Positions 1 through 8,551 of a DNA stretch of 64,000 nt are shown piece after piece (the stretch's first letter is position 1; each line of letters opens with the position of its first letter). Made by a program: the position numbers and the translations under genes. Location: contig JBCHKQ010000002.1 of the NCBI GenBank assembly GCA_039023545.1, forward strand, positions 558,001 to 622,000, in the 5' to 3' direction. The notes below the pieces were generated by a model. The model saw only the letters and a list, made by a program, of their open reading frames with translations. It had not been told where the DNA came from and made no database searches. This stretch comes from Spirochaetia bacterium 38H-sp (GTDB lineage: Bacteria; Spirochaetota; Spirochaetia; Winmispirales; Winmispiraceae).

Positions 1-1100
1 AAAAAAAACAGTATGTATATTATTGGGATAAATGTTGCAACTGTCTGTATGCCGCTACCTATGGCCATAATAAAGGTCTGCAAGAACCCGGGAGCAGATA
101 AAGAAGAAAGAAAAGCCACCGGCAGTTCTACTGCAAATAACCCTGCTATACTGTCAAAAAAGTCTATAAAAACACCGCCAAACGATGTGGTAAGCCAGAA
201 CATAAGAAACAGCACTCCCCAGAAGATAGGAAGTCCCCATACCTTATGCAGCACTATATTGTCTATACGCTCGGTTATAGTAAGTGTTTCTTTACCTTTT
301 TTTACCCGATGCATGATATCATCTATATAAGAATAAAGGGTTTCTGCTACATATATATCCGGCTCCTTTCCTATATCCCGAGATATTCTATCTATCTCTT
401 CCTGCAGCTTTTTCCTTTTGGCAATCTCCAGGGGATATAAAGAAAAGAACTCCTCATCACCCTGGAAAAGAAGCAAAAACAGAGTTCTTTTTACATCGGA
501 AGACAGCTCTATATGAGCAAACTCCTTTTCTTTCTCAGAAAGCCAATACTCCAACCTGCTGTCATATTTTATAGACAAAGAAGAAACAGGTCTCTCAAAA
601 CAGGAGCGGCTTACCGCTTCTACCAGCAATTTTGCATCCTTCTTATCCCGCGTATCAACAAGGGATACGGGAAGCTTTAGCAAAGAGGAAAAATGATTAA
701 CATTTATATCTATACCATTTATTCCCAGCAGGTCCTTCTTGGTTATAACAATATGCATGGGCAGTCCCTGCTGAATAAGCTGCATGGTGAGAAACATGCT
801 TTTTTCTATGGAAAGTCCATCAATTACCGTAAGAACGAGATCAACCTTTTCCTTTAGAACAAACTCAAAGGCAACACGCTCCTCTGTAAGAGAAGAGCCA
901 ATCGCATATATACCTGGCAAATCTATTATCTTAAGCCTTATATCCTCTCCGTCATAAACAGCATCTTTTATACCATCCTTTCTTTCTATGGTTACCCCCG
1001 GCCAATTACCTACAAACTCGGTTCTATCCGTGAGCGCATTAAAAACAGAAGTTTTTCCTGTGTTGGGCGTACCCACAAGGCCTATTACAAACTCTCTCAT
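1..1100 (-). CDS. feoB: Ferrous iron transport protein B, partial (C-terminus off the window)
   Basis: FeoB is the membrane GTPase-coupled Fe(II) importer of the cytoplasmic membrane. Reading from the ATG at 1100, the protein begins MREFVIGLVGTPNTGKTSVF, with the G1/P-loop GTPNTGKTS near residue 10. A G3-like DLPG and a G4-like TKKD follow in a normal G-domain order. A helical segment comes next, then the first hydrophobic membrane stretch near the left edge, where the frame stays open. Only about 366 codons are visible. The start overlaps the feoA stop (ATGA) and has GGAGG inside the end of feoA, so the two are translationally coupled. The operator candidate upstream of feoA should control both genes. 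Identification is firm. Confidence 0.93.
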   Translation of the reverse strand, partial: MREFVIGLVGTPNTGKTSVFNALTDRTEFVGNWPGVTIERKDGIKDAVYDGEDIRLKIIDLPGIYAIGSSLTEERVAFEFVLKEKVDLVLTVIDGLSIEKSMFLTMQLIQQGLPMHIVITKKDLLGINGIDINVNHFSSLLKLPVSLVDTRDKKDAKLLVEAVSRSCFERPVSSLSIKYDSRLEYWLSEKEKEFAHIELSSDVKRTLFLLLFQGDEEFFSLYPLEIAKRKKLQEEIDRISRDIGKEPDIYVAETLYSYIDDIMHRVKKGKETLTITERIDNIVLHKVWGLPIFWGVLFLMFWLTTSFGGVFIDFFDSIAGLFAVELPVAFLSSLSAPGFLQTFIMAIGSGIQTVATFIPIIYILFF

Positions 1101-1435
1101 GCAGTCCTCCGCAACAACAGTACATTGGCCTCTTCTTTTCTGAGCGATACATTAAAACCTCTCACCTGTATCTCAACAGGGTCACCAAGAGGCGCTCTTC
1201 TTTTTAAAAGAATCTCTGTTCCCGGAATAAAACCCATAGAAAGAAGCTTACGCCTGTAGGGTCCCATCTGGCCGGAAAAACCCACAACAACTGCTCTCTC
1301 CCCCTCTCTGAGAGAAGAAATAGATATGATATCATCGGAAAAATCAGCAGAAGGTTCTACACAGCACGCTCTACCTGCGAGCCTCCCCCTCCTGCCTCCT
1401 CCGTATCCATGCTTCTTACGCCCCATACCAAACAT
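1097..1435 (-). CDS. feoA: Ferrous iron transport protein A
   Basis: FeoA is a small cytosolic SH3-like protein needed for FeoB activity. The 112-residue protein has a Gly/Arg-rich N-terminus with a HGYGGGRRGR stretch. The FeoA fold follows from about residue 38 (SLREGERAVVVGFSG, LLSMGFIPGTEI, FNVSLRKEEANVLLL), and the family signature MGFxPGT is clear. I chose the ATG at 1435, preceded by GGAGGG with a short spacer; a second ATG nine bases downstream gives a more normal spacing and is possible. The open frame extends upstream through the operator and promoter, which argues against an earlier start. The 30-residue basic N-terminal tail is longer than in typical FeoA of about 75-80 residues. 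Confidence 0.9.
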   Translation of the reverse strand: MFGMGRKKHGYGGGRRGRLAGRACCVEPSADFSDDIISISSLREGERAVVVGFSGQMGPYRRKLLSMGFIPGTEILLKRRAPLGDPVEIQVRGFNVSLRKEEANVLLLRRTA

Positions 1436-1447
1436 AAGCCCTCCACA

Positions 1448-1467
1448 ATGTTTTATATATAAAACAT
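1448..1467. promoter_or_regulatory. Perfect 20-bp palindrome upstream of feoA, candidate iron-repressor operator
   Basis: The sequence ATGTTTTATATATAAAACAT is its own reverse complement. It lies 12 bp upstream of the feoA start and overlaps the -10 region of the promoter proposed at 1464-1492. Its position fits a repressor operator. Fur, DtxR/MntR and similar regulators bind AT-rich dyads at feo genes, but I cannot assign the family. A second, smaller dyad (AATATCA-CCA-TGATATT) lies at 1491-1507. Confidence 0.6.
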
Positions 1468-1492
1468 TATCAATATAACAAAACAAAATCAA
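1464..1492 (-). promoter_or_regulatory. Candidate sigma-70 promoter for feoAB
   Basis: On the minus strand, TTGATT (1487-1492) is followed after 17 bp by TAATGT (1464-1469). The -10 match is weak. The palindrome at 1448-1467 overlaps the -10 box and predicted start site, as expected for repressor control. Confidence 0.4.
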
Positions 1493-1580
1493 TATCACCA
1501 TGATATTTTTTTTGCAAACATTGTTTTTCTAAGAAAGGAGGGTTATTTTTACTCATATATAATGCATATGGAGGTTGATT

Positions 1581-2225
1581 ATGAAAAACAGACTTATAAA
1601 AACCGCAATTATACTACTATTATTTGCAACAGCTTTCTCATCATGTGAGCTGTTTACAAACCAGACAGTGACCATAGCAATAAAACTGGTAAACATGCCC
1701 CCAGGCGTCATACCCACAGCCCCTGCCTACTCTGTAAAAGAGGACAGCAATATAACTGTAACAGAATACTCTGTGCGTATATATAAAATAGAAGTCCGCG
1801 ACTCCTACGGCACAGAAACACTCTGGGAAAACTCATCCGGAACCAGAGCCAACATAGCAGACGGAGACCTTATCCTCACAGACGAAAATGGAGATCTTTA
1901 TTCCCTCTACTCCGGCACCTATGACGAAGTCCTGGTAACCATGGATAAAGACATATACATTGATGCTGTATACGAACCATACTCCGACACAACCTATACA
2001 TCCGTTGCAGTATCTACATCCGACCCTGCAACAATCACACTCAGCGTAGCAAACTCCGGCCTTGCCGCCCCCCTCACCGTAAACAAAGATGCAGGAGAAA
2101 AACAGATCAACATATACTTTAACATATACAACACAATGAGCTGGAACAGCATAACAGACTCTATAGACGTCACCAAGCCCACGATGATAGCGGACACAAT
2201 GGACCTGCCAGAAACACAAAACTGA
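1581..2225 (+). CDS. Small predicted lipoprotein of unknown function
   Basis: The 214-residue product starts with a basic N-terminus, a hydrophobic core (TAIILLLFATAF) and a lipobox FSSC, with Cys at about residue 22. It is therefore probably a signal-peptidase-II lipoprotein facing the periplasm or surface. The mature part is beta-rich and polar, with many Thr/Ser/Asp residues and segments such as YSVRIYKIEVRD. This resembles a DUF4382-like or fibronectin-like beta sandwich, but I do not recognise the family with confidence. The ATG at 1581 has GGAGG six bases upstream; a TTG six bases earlier is less likely. It is followed by its own intrinsic terminator, so it looks monocistronic. Confidence 0.75.
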   Translation: MKNRLIKTAIILLLFATAFSSCELFTNQTVTIAIKLVNMPPGVIPTAPAYSVKEDSNITVTEYSVRIYKIEVRDSYGTETLWENSSGTRANIADGDLILTDENGDLYSLYSGTYDEVLVTMDKDIYIDAVYEPYSDTTYTSVAVSTSDPATITLSVANSGLAAPLTVNKDAGEKQINIYFNIYNTMSWNSITDSIDVTKPTMIADTMDLPETQN

Positions 2226-2237
2226 CAAAGACACTAG

Positions 2238-2265
2238 GAGGCTGCAAGATGCAGCCTCTTTTTTT
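2238..2265 (+). terminator. Intrinsic terminator after the lipoprotein gene
   Basis: An 8-bp perfect stem GAGGCTGC / GCAGCCTC with a 5-nt loop is followed by seven T residues, 13 bp after the stop codon. Confidence 0.9.
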
Positions 2266-2267
2266 AT

Positions 2268-2335
2268 ACCGAACGCAGAACCTGCGAGCCAAGGAGAAAA
2301 AAGCAGTAAAGACGCAGGTTCTGCTGCCTGCGGCA
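2268..2335 (+). repeat. ACCGAACG hairpin element, mini-hairpin type (copy 1)
   Basis: The box ACCGAACG (2268-2275) opens a perfect 12-bp stem GCAGAACCTGCG / CGCAGGTTCTGC (2275-2286 / 2313-2324). The tail TGCCTGCGGCA (2325-2335) is itself a 4-bp hairpin with a 3-nt loop. There is no T-run. It lies behind an ordinary terminator, so termination of the preceding gene is not its obvious purpose. Confidence 0.85.
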
Positions 2336-2449
2336 CACAGAAAACGAAGACTCCACACACTCAACACCCAAAGACGCATCCAAGACACACTCTCCATACT
2401 ACCTATAAAATCATATTATAAAGTGTTATAACTTTTTTACTTAGGCAGC

Positions 2450-2480
2450 AAAAATGGACATGCATAGCATGTCCATTTTT
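2450..2480 (-). terminator. Terminator after the malic enzyme gene, symmetric
   Basis: A perfect 14-bp inverted repeat AAAAATGGACATGC / GCATGTCCATTTTT with a 3-nt loop has A and T runs at its two ends, so it can act in both directions. It lies 18 bp past the stop codon of the minus-strand malic enzyme gene. Confidence 0.85.
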
Positions 2481-2498
2481 GTGTTCAATTTATATGTT

Positions 2499-3773
2499 TT
2501 ATATGTTTTTTCTTATTCTTTCCGCAAGTTTTTTTCTGTAGTCTTCCCAGTCGTTTATAGGCCGTCCTGCCAGGCCCTCCTCGCATGCAGTTTTTGCCAC
2601 TGCAACAGAGACATACTCTATAACCCGCCTGTCAAAGGGCTTGGGCACAATATAGCCTGGGCCAAAGGAAAAAGCTGCTCCGCCATACGCAGCTCTGACG
2701 TCATCCGTAACAGGCTGTCTTGCGAGCTCTGCAAGCGCGAGGGAAGCTGCCATCTTCATTCGCTCCGATATTCTGCGGGCACGTACATCAAGCGCACCGC
2801 GGAAAATAAAAGGAAAACCAAGCACGTTGTTTATCTGGTTGGGATAATCACTTCTGCCTGTAGCCATGATGATATCCTCACGGGCAGCAAGTGCATCCGG
2901 ATAAGAAATCTCAGGGTCGGGATTTGCCATGGCAAAGATTATGGGTCTGTCTGCCATAGAACGCACCATGTCCTGTGACATAACTCCTGCTACGGACAGT
3001 CCGGCAAAAACGTCTGCATCCTTTATCACGTCCGCCAAAACACGTGCCGGACCACTCTGCGCAAACTCGCGCTTTTCATCGGTAAGATCATCGCGCGATT
3101 CTATGATAAGTCCTTTGCTATCGCACATAAAAAGGTTCTCACGTTTTACTCCAGCGGCAACAAACATTCTGGCACAGGATATCCCCGCAGCACCAGCTCC
3201 GTTTATAACAACTTTGAGGCTGTCCAGTTTTTTTTCTGCAAGTTCCGCAGCATTAATAAGGCCTGCTGTTGCAATAATAGCAGTGCCATGCTGGTCATCA
3301 TGAAAAACAGGGATATCGCATAATTCTATGAGACGTTTTTCTATATAAAAGCACTCCGGAGCTTTGATATCCTCAAGATTGATGCCGCCAAAAGTAGGTT
3401 CAAGCAACTTGACAGTTCTTATAATCTCCTCCGGATCCTCACTGTCTATCTCTATATCAAAGACATCCACATCGGCAAAGCGCTTAAAAAGCACAGCTTT
3501 GCCTTCCATGACGGGTTTGCTGGCAAGTGCGCCTCTGTTGCCAAGACCAAGGATAGCAGTACCGTTGGATACAACAGCAACAAGGTTTCCTCTGGATGTA
3601 TAGTCAAAAACAGCATCGGGATTATCTGCTATCTCCTTGACAGGTTCTGCAACTCCCGGCGTATAGGCAAGAGAAAGCTCTGCACTTGTTTCGCAGGGCT
3701 TGGTAGAAACAATAGCAACCTTGCCTGGTGTGGGATTTTTATGATAAGAAAGCGCTTTGTCGCGTAAAGACAT
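2499..3773 (-). CDS. Malic enzyme, NAD(P)-dependent
   Basis: This enzyme oxidatively decarboxylates malate to pyruvate in the cytosol. The 424-residue protein is the short bacterial malic enzyme form. The N-terminal domain has the conserved Tyr/Lys region ([37 protein letters not shown]) and the metal-binding EDIKAPECF / HDDQHGTA segment. The NAD-binding Rossmann part begins [16 protein letters not shown], followed by [15 protein letters not shown]. The start at 3773 has GGAGG four bases upstream. It lies 72 bp after argH on the same strand and may share its transcript. The product could be the NADP or the NAD type; the sequence alone does not decide between maeB-like and ytsJ-like naming. 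Confidence 0.92.
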   Translation of the reverse strand: MSLRDKALSYHKNPTPGKVAIVSTKPCETSAELSLAYTPGVAEPVKEIADNPDAVFDYTSRGNLVAVVSNGTAILGLGNRGALASKPVMEGKAVLFKRFADVDVFDIEIDSEDPEEIIRTVKLLEPTFGGINLEDIKAPECFYIEKRLIELCDIPVFHDDQHGTAIIATAGLINAAELAEKKLDSLKVVINGAGAAGISCARMFVAAGVKRENLFMCDSKGLIIESRDDLTDEKREFAQSGPARVLADVIKDADVFAGLSVAGVMSQDMVRSMADRPIIFAMANPDPEISYPDALAAREDIIMATGRSDYPNQINNVLGFPFIFRGALDVRARRISERMKMAASLALAELARQPVTDDVRAAYGGAAFSFGPGYIVPKPFDRRVIEYVSVAVAKTACEEGLAGRPINDWEDYRKKLAERIRKNI

Positions 3774-3845
3774 AAAACCTCCAAAAGTAAAAAATACACT
3801 AGGACCGCCTAAGCCTAAAATACAGCGGACCTCATACCGATAAAA

Positions 3846-5195
3846 TCAGGAAGAAACAAGAGAAGACAGAGCTTTTTCAAAAGCATCCTTTGCAGGAAGC
3901 ACTTTTTGCTTAAGACTGTCCAATCTCTGCTCTACAAAATCCAGATTGAGATTACCTGTAGTACCGGGATACTTGCGCTCCCTTATGGATTCAGAAGGGT
4001 CCTTCTCCGCAACTTTATCCAGGTCCAAAGCTACCTTGCGATAAGCATCTCTAAAGCTCATCCCCTCTCTTACAAGCCTGTAAGCCTCATCTGTTGCAAA
4101 TATTTCCCGGGAGAAACCTTTTTTGAGATTGTCGGGAAAGATTTCAAGGAGAGAGATTGTACGCTCCATAACCCTGACAGAATCAAGCGTAACACCTACG
4201 GCTCTCATAAAAGGACCCTTTGTCTCCTGAAAATCCCTGTTATAACCGGATGGAAGAGAACGTATTATTCCCTTAATTTGCATAGAAAAAGAAGCGACAG
4301 AGGCGGATTTTGCCCTCATAAGCTCAAGACCATCAGGATTTTGCTTTTGGGGCATTATACTTGAACCAGTACATAGTTCCGGAGGGAGCTTAAAGTATCC
4401 AAACTCAGGAAGAGAAAACAAGATAAGATCCTGCGCCATTTTGCTTAGAGTAAGCATAACCTGCTCGCAAAGGTCCGTAAAAATAGACTCAAACTTACCT
4501 CTAGAGTTGTTAGCATAAAGCACATTGTTCTGCACAGAAGAAAACCCAAGAAGAGAAGCAGTGTATTCCCTGTCCAGAGGAAGAGGTACTCCGTAACTTG
4601 CTGCGGCACCAAGAGGGTTCTGGTCCACAAGAGGATAAAAAGCCCACAAAAGCCTCGCAACATCCGCAAGTTCCTCCGCAAAAGCAGCCATCCAAAGGCC
4701 ACAGGAAGAAGGCATGGCAATCTGCATATGAGTTCTTCCTGGCATAGGTACATCCGCAAGCTCCTTTGCACGGGAAACAAGCACATCCGTAAGAGAAAAT
4801 ATTACACCAAGGAGTTCAAAAACAGAATGCTTCATAAAAAGTCTTAGAGCCACAAGAACCTGATCGTTTCTGGAGCGGCCTGTATGAATTTTTTTTCCGG
4901 CCTCACCTGTTTTATCCACAAGCCAGTTCTCAATAGCAGTGTGTCCGTCTTCATCCTCGGGGCGTATGGAAAACCTGCCGGACTCTATAAGTCCGACAAG
5001 CTCACACAGAGCATTCTTGAGCTCAGCAAAATCACTGTCAGGCAGCAATCCTGCTTTATTGAGCATATCCGCATGTGCAAGAGAAGCAAGTGCATCAAAG
5101 TATACAAGCTGGGAATCAAGAAGATAATCCTCGCCTACTGTATAACGTTCTATAAGCTTATCCAGAGAATACTGTTTTTGCCAGAGTTTAGCCAT
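3846..5195 (-). CDS. argH: Argininosuccinate lyase
   Basis: ArgH splits argininosuccinate into arginine and fumarate, the last step of arginine synthesis. The 449-residue length is normal. The fumarase/ASL signature GSSIMPQKQNPD is present, as are HTGRSRNDQ and TAIENWL in the N-terminal domain and PGRTHMQIAMPSS carrying a catalytic His region. I chose the ATG at 5195, with GAGG five bases upstream and the family start MAKLWQKQY. The frame is open further upstream, but that part has no homology-like character. No argG is visible in the window. The 204-bp gap to trkA on the other strand must hold divergent promoters. Confidence 0.95.
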   Translation of the reverse strand: MAKLWQKQYSLDKLIERYTVGEDYLLDSQLVYFDALASLAHADMLNKAGLLPDSDFAELKNALCELVGLIESGRFSIRPEDEDGHTAIENWLVDKTGEAGKKIHTGRSRNDQVLVALRLFMKHSVFELLGVIFSLTDVLVSRAKELADVPMPGRTHMQIAMPSSCGLWMAAFAEELADVARLLWAFYPLVDQNPLGAAASYGVPLPLDREYTASLLGFSSVQNNVLYANNSRGKFESIFTDLCEQVMLTLSKMAQDLILFSLPEFGYFKLPPELCTGSSIMPQKQNPDGLELMRAKSASVASFSMQIKGIIRSLPSGYNRDFQETKGPFMRAVGVTLDSVRVMERTISLLEIFPDNLKKGFSREIFATDEAYRLVREGMSFRDAYRKVALDLDKVAEKDPSESIRERKYPGTTGNLNLDFVEQRLDSLKQKVLPAKDAFEKALSSLVSS

Positions 5196-5363
5196 ATAAA
5201 CCTCATAAAAAAACGATATACAATAATAACCGTAAAGCCTCTCATATTCCAGACATTGGGAAAGAAAATTTATACACAACCTTGTTTCTTCTCCAGTATA
5301 AAAAAACACACAAATGATACAGCAGAGTCTACATACGACAGAAAAGCAAAACAAATAAAACAA

Positions 5364-5392
5364 TTGACACATGTATAAAGCTGACATAAGCT
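5364..5392 (+). promoter_or_regulatory. Candidate promoter of trkAH, predicted leaderless
   Basis: TTGACA (5364-5369) is followed after 17 bp by a weak -10, TAAGCT (5387-5392). Only seven bases separate the -10 from the trkA ATG at 5400, so transcription would begin at or next to the start codon. Confidence 0.45.
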
Positions 5393-5399
5393 AAAAGGC

Positions 5400-6794
5400 A
5401 TGAAGATAGTTATAGTAGGAGCGGGAAGAGTCGGATTTCAGCTTGCAAAGACACTTATAAAAGAAGGTCATGAAATAACTATTATAGAAAAGGATATACA
5501 CAAAGCAAGACACGCAGCCAATATGCTGGACTGCTTTGTAATCAACGAAGCAGGCAATAACCAAAAGACACTGGACAAAGCGGATGTGGAGCATGCAGAT
5601 TTTTTTGTAAGCGTTACGGACTCTGATGAGACTAATATAATAGCCTGCGGACTTGCAAAAAGCATATATAAGAAACCCATCACAATAGCACGGGTCAAGA
5701 AATTTGAGTATAACAAAAGAGAAATACTTGAGAATTCCATCTTTGGAATAGACTATATAATCAATCCAGATATAGAAACCGCACTTAGAGTAGTACGCTC
5801 TATAGAAACTGGAGCACTGAGCCCTATCAACCTCTTTGATACGCTAAGTCTACAAATGCAGGTCATAAAAATACCTACGGGCTCAGACTTTGCAAAAAAG
5901 CCGCTTCAGCACTTTAGAGCTGTGTGCGGTAAACTTTTTCTGGTGCCGCTAATCCAGCGTGATGAAGAATACAGTATACCGCGTGGAAGTACTATTCTGG
6001 AGGAAAACGACCATCTTTATGTGCTTGCTTCTTCCGGTGACTTTATGGATATATATAGGACACTGGGAATAACTCCGCAAAATATCAGAAAAATAGTGAT
6101 AATAGGTGGAGGAACAACAGGAGAACATATCATAGAAATGCTAAGCAGCAAAAATCCTGCAAAGAGCATAATAAGAGGCCTGTTAAAACGCTTTGTAAAT
6201 ATCAATAGATATCAGATTCATGTTGTTGACCAGGATTATGACAGATGCAAATATCTGGCACAACAGTATCCGGATATAACAGTAAGCCATGCGGATATAT
6301 CTCAGGAAGGATTTCTGGAAGAAGGCAATCTTGAGGGATACGACCTGGTAATAACAAGCACAGACAGCCAGGAGCTCAACCTGCTCACAGGAGTCCTTGC
6401 AAAAAAAATGGGAATAAAAAAGGCAATAGCAGTTGTACATAAAATACCGTATATGAGTCTTGGAGAGCAGCTGGGGCTTGATGTAACAATAAGCCTCAAT
6501 CACTCAGTTCTTAACACCATAATAAAGACAATTTATAAGAAAAAGCTGCATACAATATATCCCATAGAAGGAAGCTCTTTCGAAATGCTTGAGACAACAA
6601 TTCTATCTGCATCTCCTCTTATAGGCAAAACCATAAAAGAACTCAACCTGCCACAGGAAGTGTTAATCCTTATGATAGAACGAGGAGAAGAACAGATAAT
6701 CCCCGACGGCAACACAAAATTACAGGAAGGGGACAGGATAATCACGATATTTAAGCAGGAAAAACGTCCTTTTATGGAGGATTTTCTAGAGTGA
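5400..6794 (+). CDS. trkA: Trk potassium uptake protein TrkA
   Basis: TrkA is the cytosolic NAD(H)/nucleotide-binding regulatory subunit of the Trk/Ktr potassium channel. The 464-residue protein has two tandem RCK units. The first starts MKIVIVGAGRVGFQLAKTL (GxGxxG dinucleotide motif, acidic residue in IIEKD). The second starts near residue 232 with IVIIGGGTTGEHI. Each is followed by a TrkA_C domain, the last ending ...LQEGDRIITIFKQ. The gene ends inside the trkH start (4-base overlap), which gives translational coupling with its membrane partner. There is no Shine-Dalgarno sequence at the start beyond a very close AAAGG. Confidence 0.93.
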   Translation: MKIVIVGAGRVGFQLAKTLIKEGHEITIIEKDIHKARHAANMLDCFVINEAGNNQKTLDKADVEHADFFVSVTDSDETNIIACGLAKSIYKKPITIARVKKFEYNKREILENSIFGIDYIINPDIETALRVVRSIETGALSPINLFDTLSLQMQVIKIPTGSDFAKKPLQHFRAVCGKLFLVPLIQRDEEYSIPRGSTILEENDHLYVLASSGDFMDIYRTLGITPQNIRKIVIIGGGTTGEHIIEMLSSKNPAKSIIRGLLKRFVNINRYQIHVVDQDYDRCKYLAQQYPDITVSHADISQEGFLEEGNLEGYDLVITSTDSQELNLLTGVLAKKMGIKKAIAVVHKIPYMSLGEQLGLDVTISLNHSVLNTIIKTIYKKKLHTIYPIEGSSFEMLETTILSASPLIGKTIKELNLPQEVLILMIERGEEQIIPDGNTKLQEGDRIITIFKQEKRPFMEDFLE

Positions 6795-8239
6795 TACACA
6801 TAAGAAGCATAATAAGAATACTTGGTTTTTTGTGGCTCATACTTGCAGCATTTATGCTTATTCCATTTGCTATTTCCTGCTTTGAAAAGGCAGATACGTT
6901 CTATGCTTTTTTTACAACCATATTGATAATGCTACTTACAGGACTTGCTTCTATTGTACTCACAAAGAAAAAAGAAACTCTCAAAATGAACACAAAGGAC
7001 GGTTTCATATTTGTTACTTTTGCATGGATAAGTGCATCTGCGTTTGGCGCATTACCTTTTGTAATTTCTTATTCAATACCATCTTATACGGATGCATTCT
7101 TTGAAACAATGTCAGGATTTACCACAACAGGAGCATCCATACTCACAGAGATAGAAGGATTTCCACACTCCATACTGTTTTGGCGTTCTCTAACTCACTG
7201 GCTTGGCGGTATGGGTATAGTTGTTCTTGCAGTGGCACTTCTGCCTCTTTTGGGAATAGGGGGCGCTCAGCTTTTTAAGGCAGAATCTCCAGGTCCCACG
7301 CTGGATAAGATTGCACCAAGCATAAAAGATACTGCAAAAATACTCTGGAAAATATATCTGTTTTTTACCTTAGCAGAGACTGTTCTTCTGCTTTTTGGCG
7401 GTATGAATCTTTTTGATGCACTTACCCATACCTTTGGCACACTAGCGACAGGAGGTTTTTCTCCAAAAAACAGCAGTGTTGGAGCATATAATTCCGCTTA
7501 CATAGATGTTGTGATAACCGTCTTTATGGTTTTGGCAGGCTTTAACTTTGGACTTTATTATTATGTGCTTCTCAGAAAGCCAGGCAAAATTCTGCAAAAC
7601 TCGGAAGCAAGGGCTTATATATCTATATTTGTAGTCTCAACGTTAATTGTAGCCTTTTCTATCAAGCCACTCTACGGCACATTTCTAAATGCTCTGAGAT
7701 ATGCAGGGTTTCAGAATGCATCCATACTCACTACAACAGGTTATGCTACAGCAGACTTTGACAAATGGCCGACACTTGCAAAAGGCGTATTGTTTTTTCT
7801 TATGTTCATAGGGGGCTGCTCTGGGTCCACTGGAGGCGGCATTAAGGTTATAAGAATAATAACACTGGCAAAACAGGCTATAACAGAAATAAAATACCTT
7901 ATCTTTCCTTACGGTGTCTTTAAAGTAAAAATCAACAAAGAACCTGTAAGAAAGGATTTTATACTAACCGTAACAGGTTTCTTCTTTTTATATATCTTTA
8001 TTCTACTTGGAGTAACGCTTGTAATTGCAGGCGGAGGACATGACCTTTTGACAGCATTTTCCGGCGCTCTTGTCACAGTAGGAAATATAGGTCCGGGTTT
8101 TGCAAAGATTGGCCCCACTCAGAACTACTCGTTTTTTTCTCCCTTGATAAAATGGGTGCTTTCCTTTGCTATGATGGCGGGAAGGCTGGAGATCTATACT
8201 GTTCTTGTTCTTTTTCATCCGCGATTCTGGCGCTCCTAG
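6791..8239 (+). CDS. trkH: Trk/Ktr potassium uptake membrane protein
   Basis: This is the K+-translocating membrane subunit, with four pseudo-repeated M1-P-M2 units typical of the SKT family. The selectivity-loop-like segments are TMSGFTTTGAS, HTFGTLATGGFS, LTTTGYATADF and ALVTVGNIGPGF; the Gly in each is the expected filter residue. At 482 residues it matches TrkH/KtrB lengths. Translation starts at a GTG overlapping the trkA stop, consistent with coupling. TrkH and KtrB cannot be separated cleanly by eye, but the two-RCK TrkA partner favours the Trk name. Confidence 0.9.
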   Translation: MIHIRSIIRILGFLWLILAAFMLIPFAISCFEKADTFYAFFTTILIMLLTGLASIVLTKKKETLKMNTKDGFIFVTFAWISASAFGALPFVISYSIPSYTDAFFETMSGFTTTGASILTEIEGFPHSILFWRSLTHWLGGMGIVVLAVALLPLLGIGGAQLFKAESPGPTLDKIAPSIKDTAKILWKIYLFFTLAETVLLLFGGMNLFDALTHTFGTLATGGFSPKNSSVGAYNSAYIDVVITVFMVLAGFNFGLYYYVLLRKPGKILQNSEARAYISIFVVSTLIVAFSIKPLYGTFLNALRYAGFQNASILTTTGYATADFDKWPTLAKGVLFFLMFIGGCSGSTGGGIKVIRIITLAKQAITEIKYLIFPYGVFKVKINKEPVRKDFILTVTGFFFLYIFILLGVTLVIAGGGHDLLTAFSGALVTVGNIGPGFAKIGPTQNYSFFSPLIKWVLSFAMMAGRLEIYTVLVLFHPRFWRS

Positions 8240-8262
8240 CTAGCTCCTTCATTTGCTTTTAT

Positions 8263-8331
8263 ACCGAACGCAAAAAGTGCGCCATGCATTGCAAAGCAGC
8301 AGGTAGTGCGCACTTCCTGCTGCCTGCGGCG
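8263..8331 (+). repeat. ACCGAACG hairpin element, mini-hairpin type (copy 2)
   Basis: The box is at 8263-8270. The stem arms GCA-AA-AAGTGCGC and GCGCACTT-CC-TGC pair over 11 bp with one internal AA/CC mismatch. The tail TGCCTGCGGCG (8321-8331) follows directly. It starts 24 bp after the trkH stop and faces copy 3 across the intergenic region. Confidence 0.8.
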
Positions 8332-8428
8332 CAATAATAAAACAATATTTTTATCATTTTGCAGGGTGTGTTTTATTTATTATTTATTCTTTGCAATTCC
8401 TAATGCTCTTTTCTCAGCGTGTTTCTAC

Positions 8429-8475
8429 TGCCAGAGGCAGCAATAACTGTCCTTTGGGCAGTTATTGCGTTCGGT
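8429..8475 (-). repeat. ACCGAACG hairpin element, mini-hairpin type (copy 3)
   Basis: On the minus strand, the box (8468-8475) opens the stem GCAATAACTG / CAGTTATTGC, followed by the tail TGCCTCTGGCA (8429-8439). The tail loop differs from copy 1 (TCT instead of TGC) while its 4-bp stem is kept. It lies upstream of ilvD and has no minus-strand gene ending nearby. Confidence 0.8.
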
Positions 8476-8494
8476 TTTTTTGGGGTTCTGTGTA

Positions 8495-8523
8495 TTGACC
8501 TGCTTTTGTATTGGTTTTACACT
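8495..8523 (+). promoter_or_regulatory. Sigma-70-type promoter of ilvD
   Basis: TTGACC (8495-8500), a 17-bp spacer and TACACT (8518-8523) lie 28 bp ahead of the ilvD ATG. That leaves room for the AGGAG ribosome site at 8540-8544. Confidence 0.6.
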
Positions 8524-8551
8524 GTTGTATCTTTTTTTTAGGAGTTTTGAT

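Noticed and set aside
3774-3845. Terminator between argH and the malic enzyme gene
   Set aside because: The stem has a central mismatch, and the T-run is 12 bases away; read-through seems as likely.
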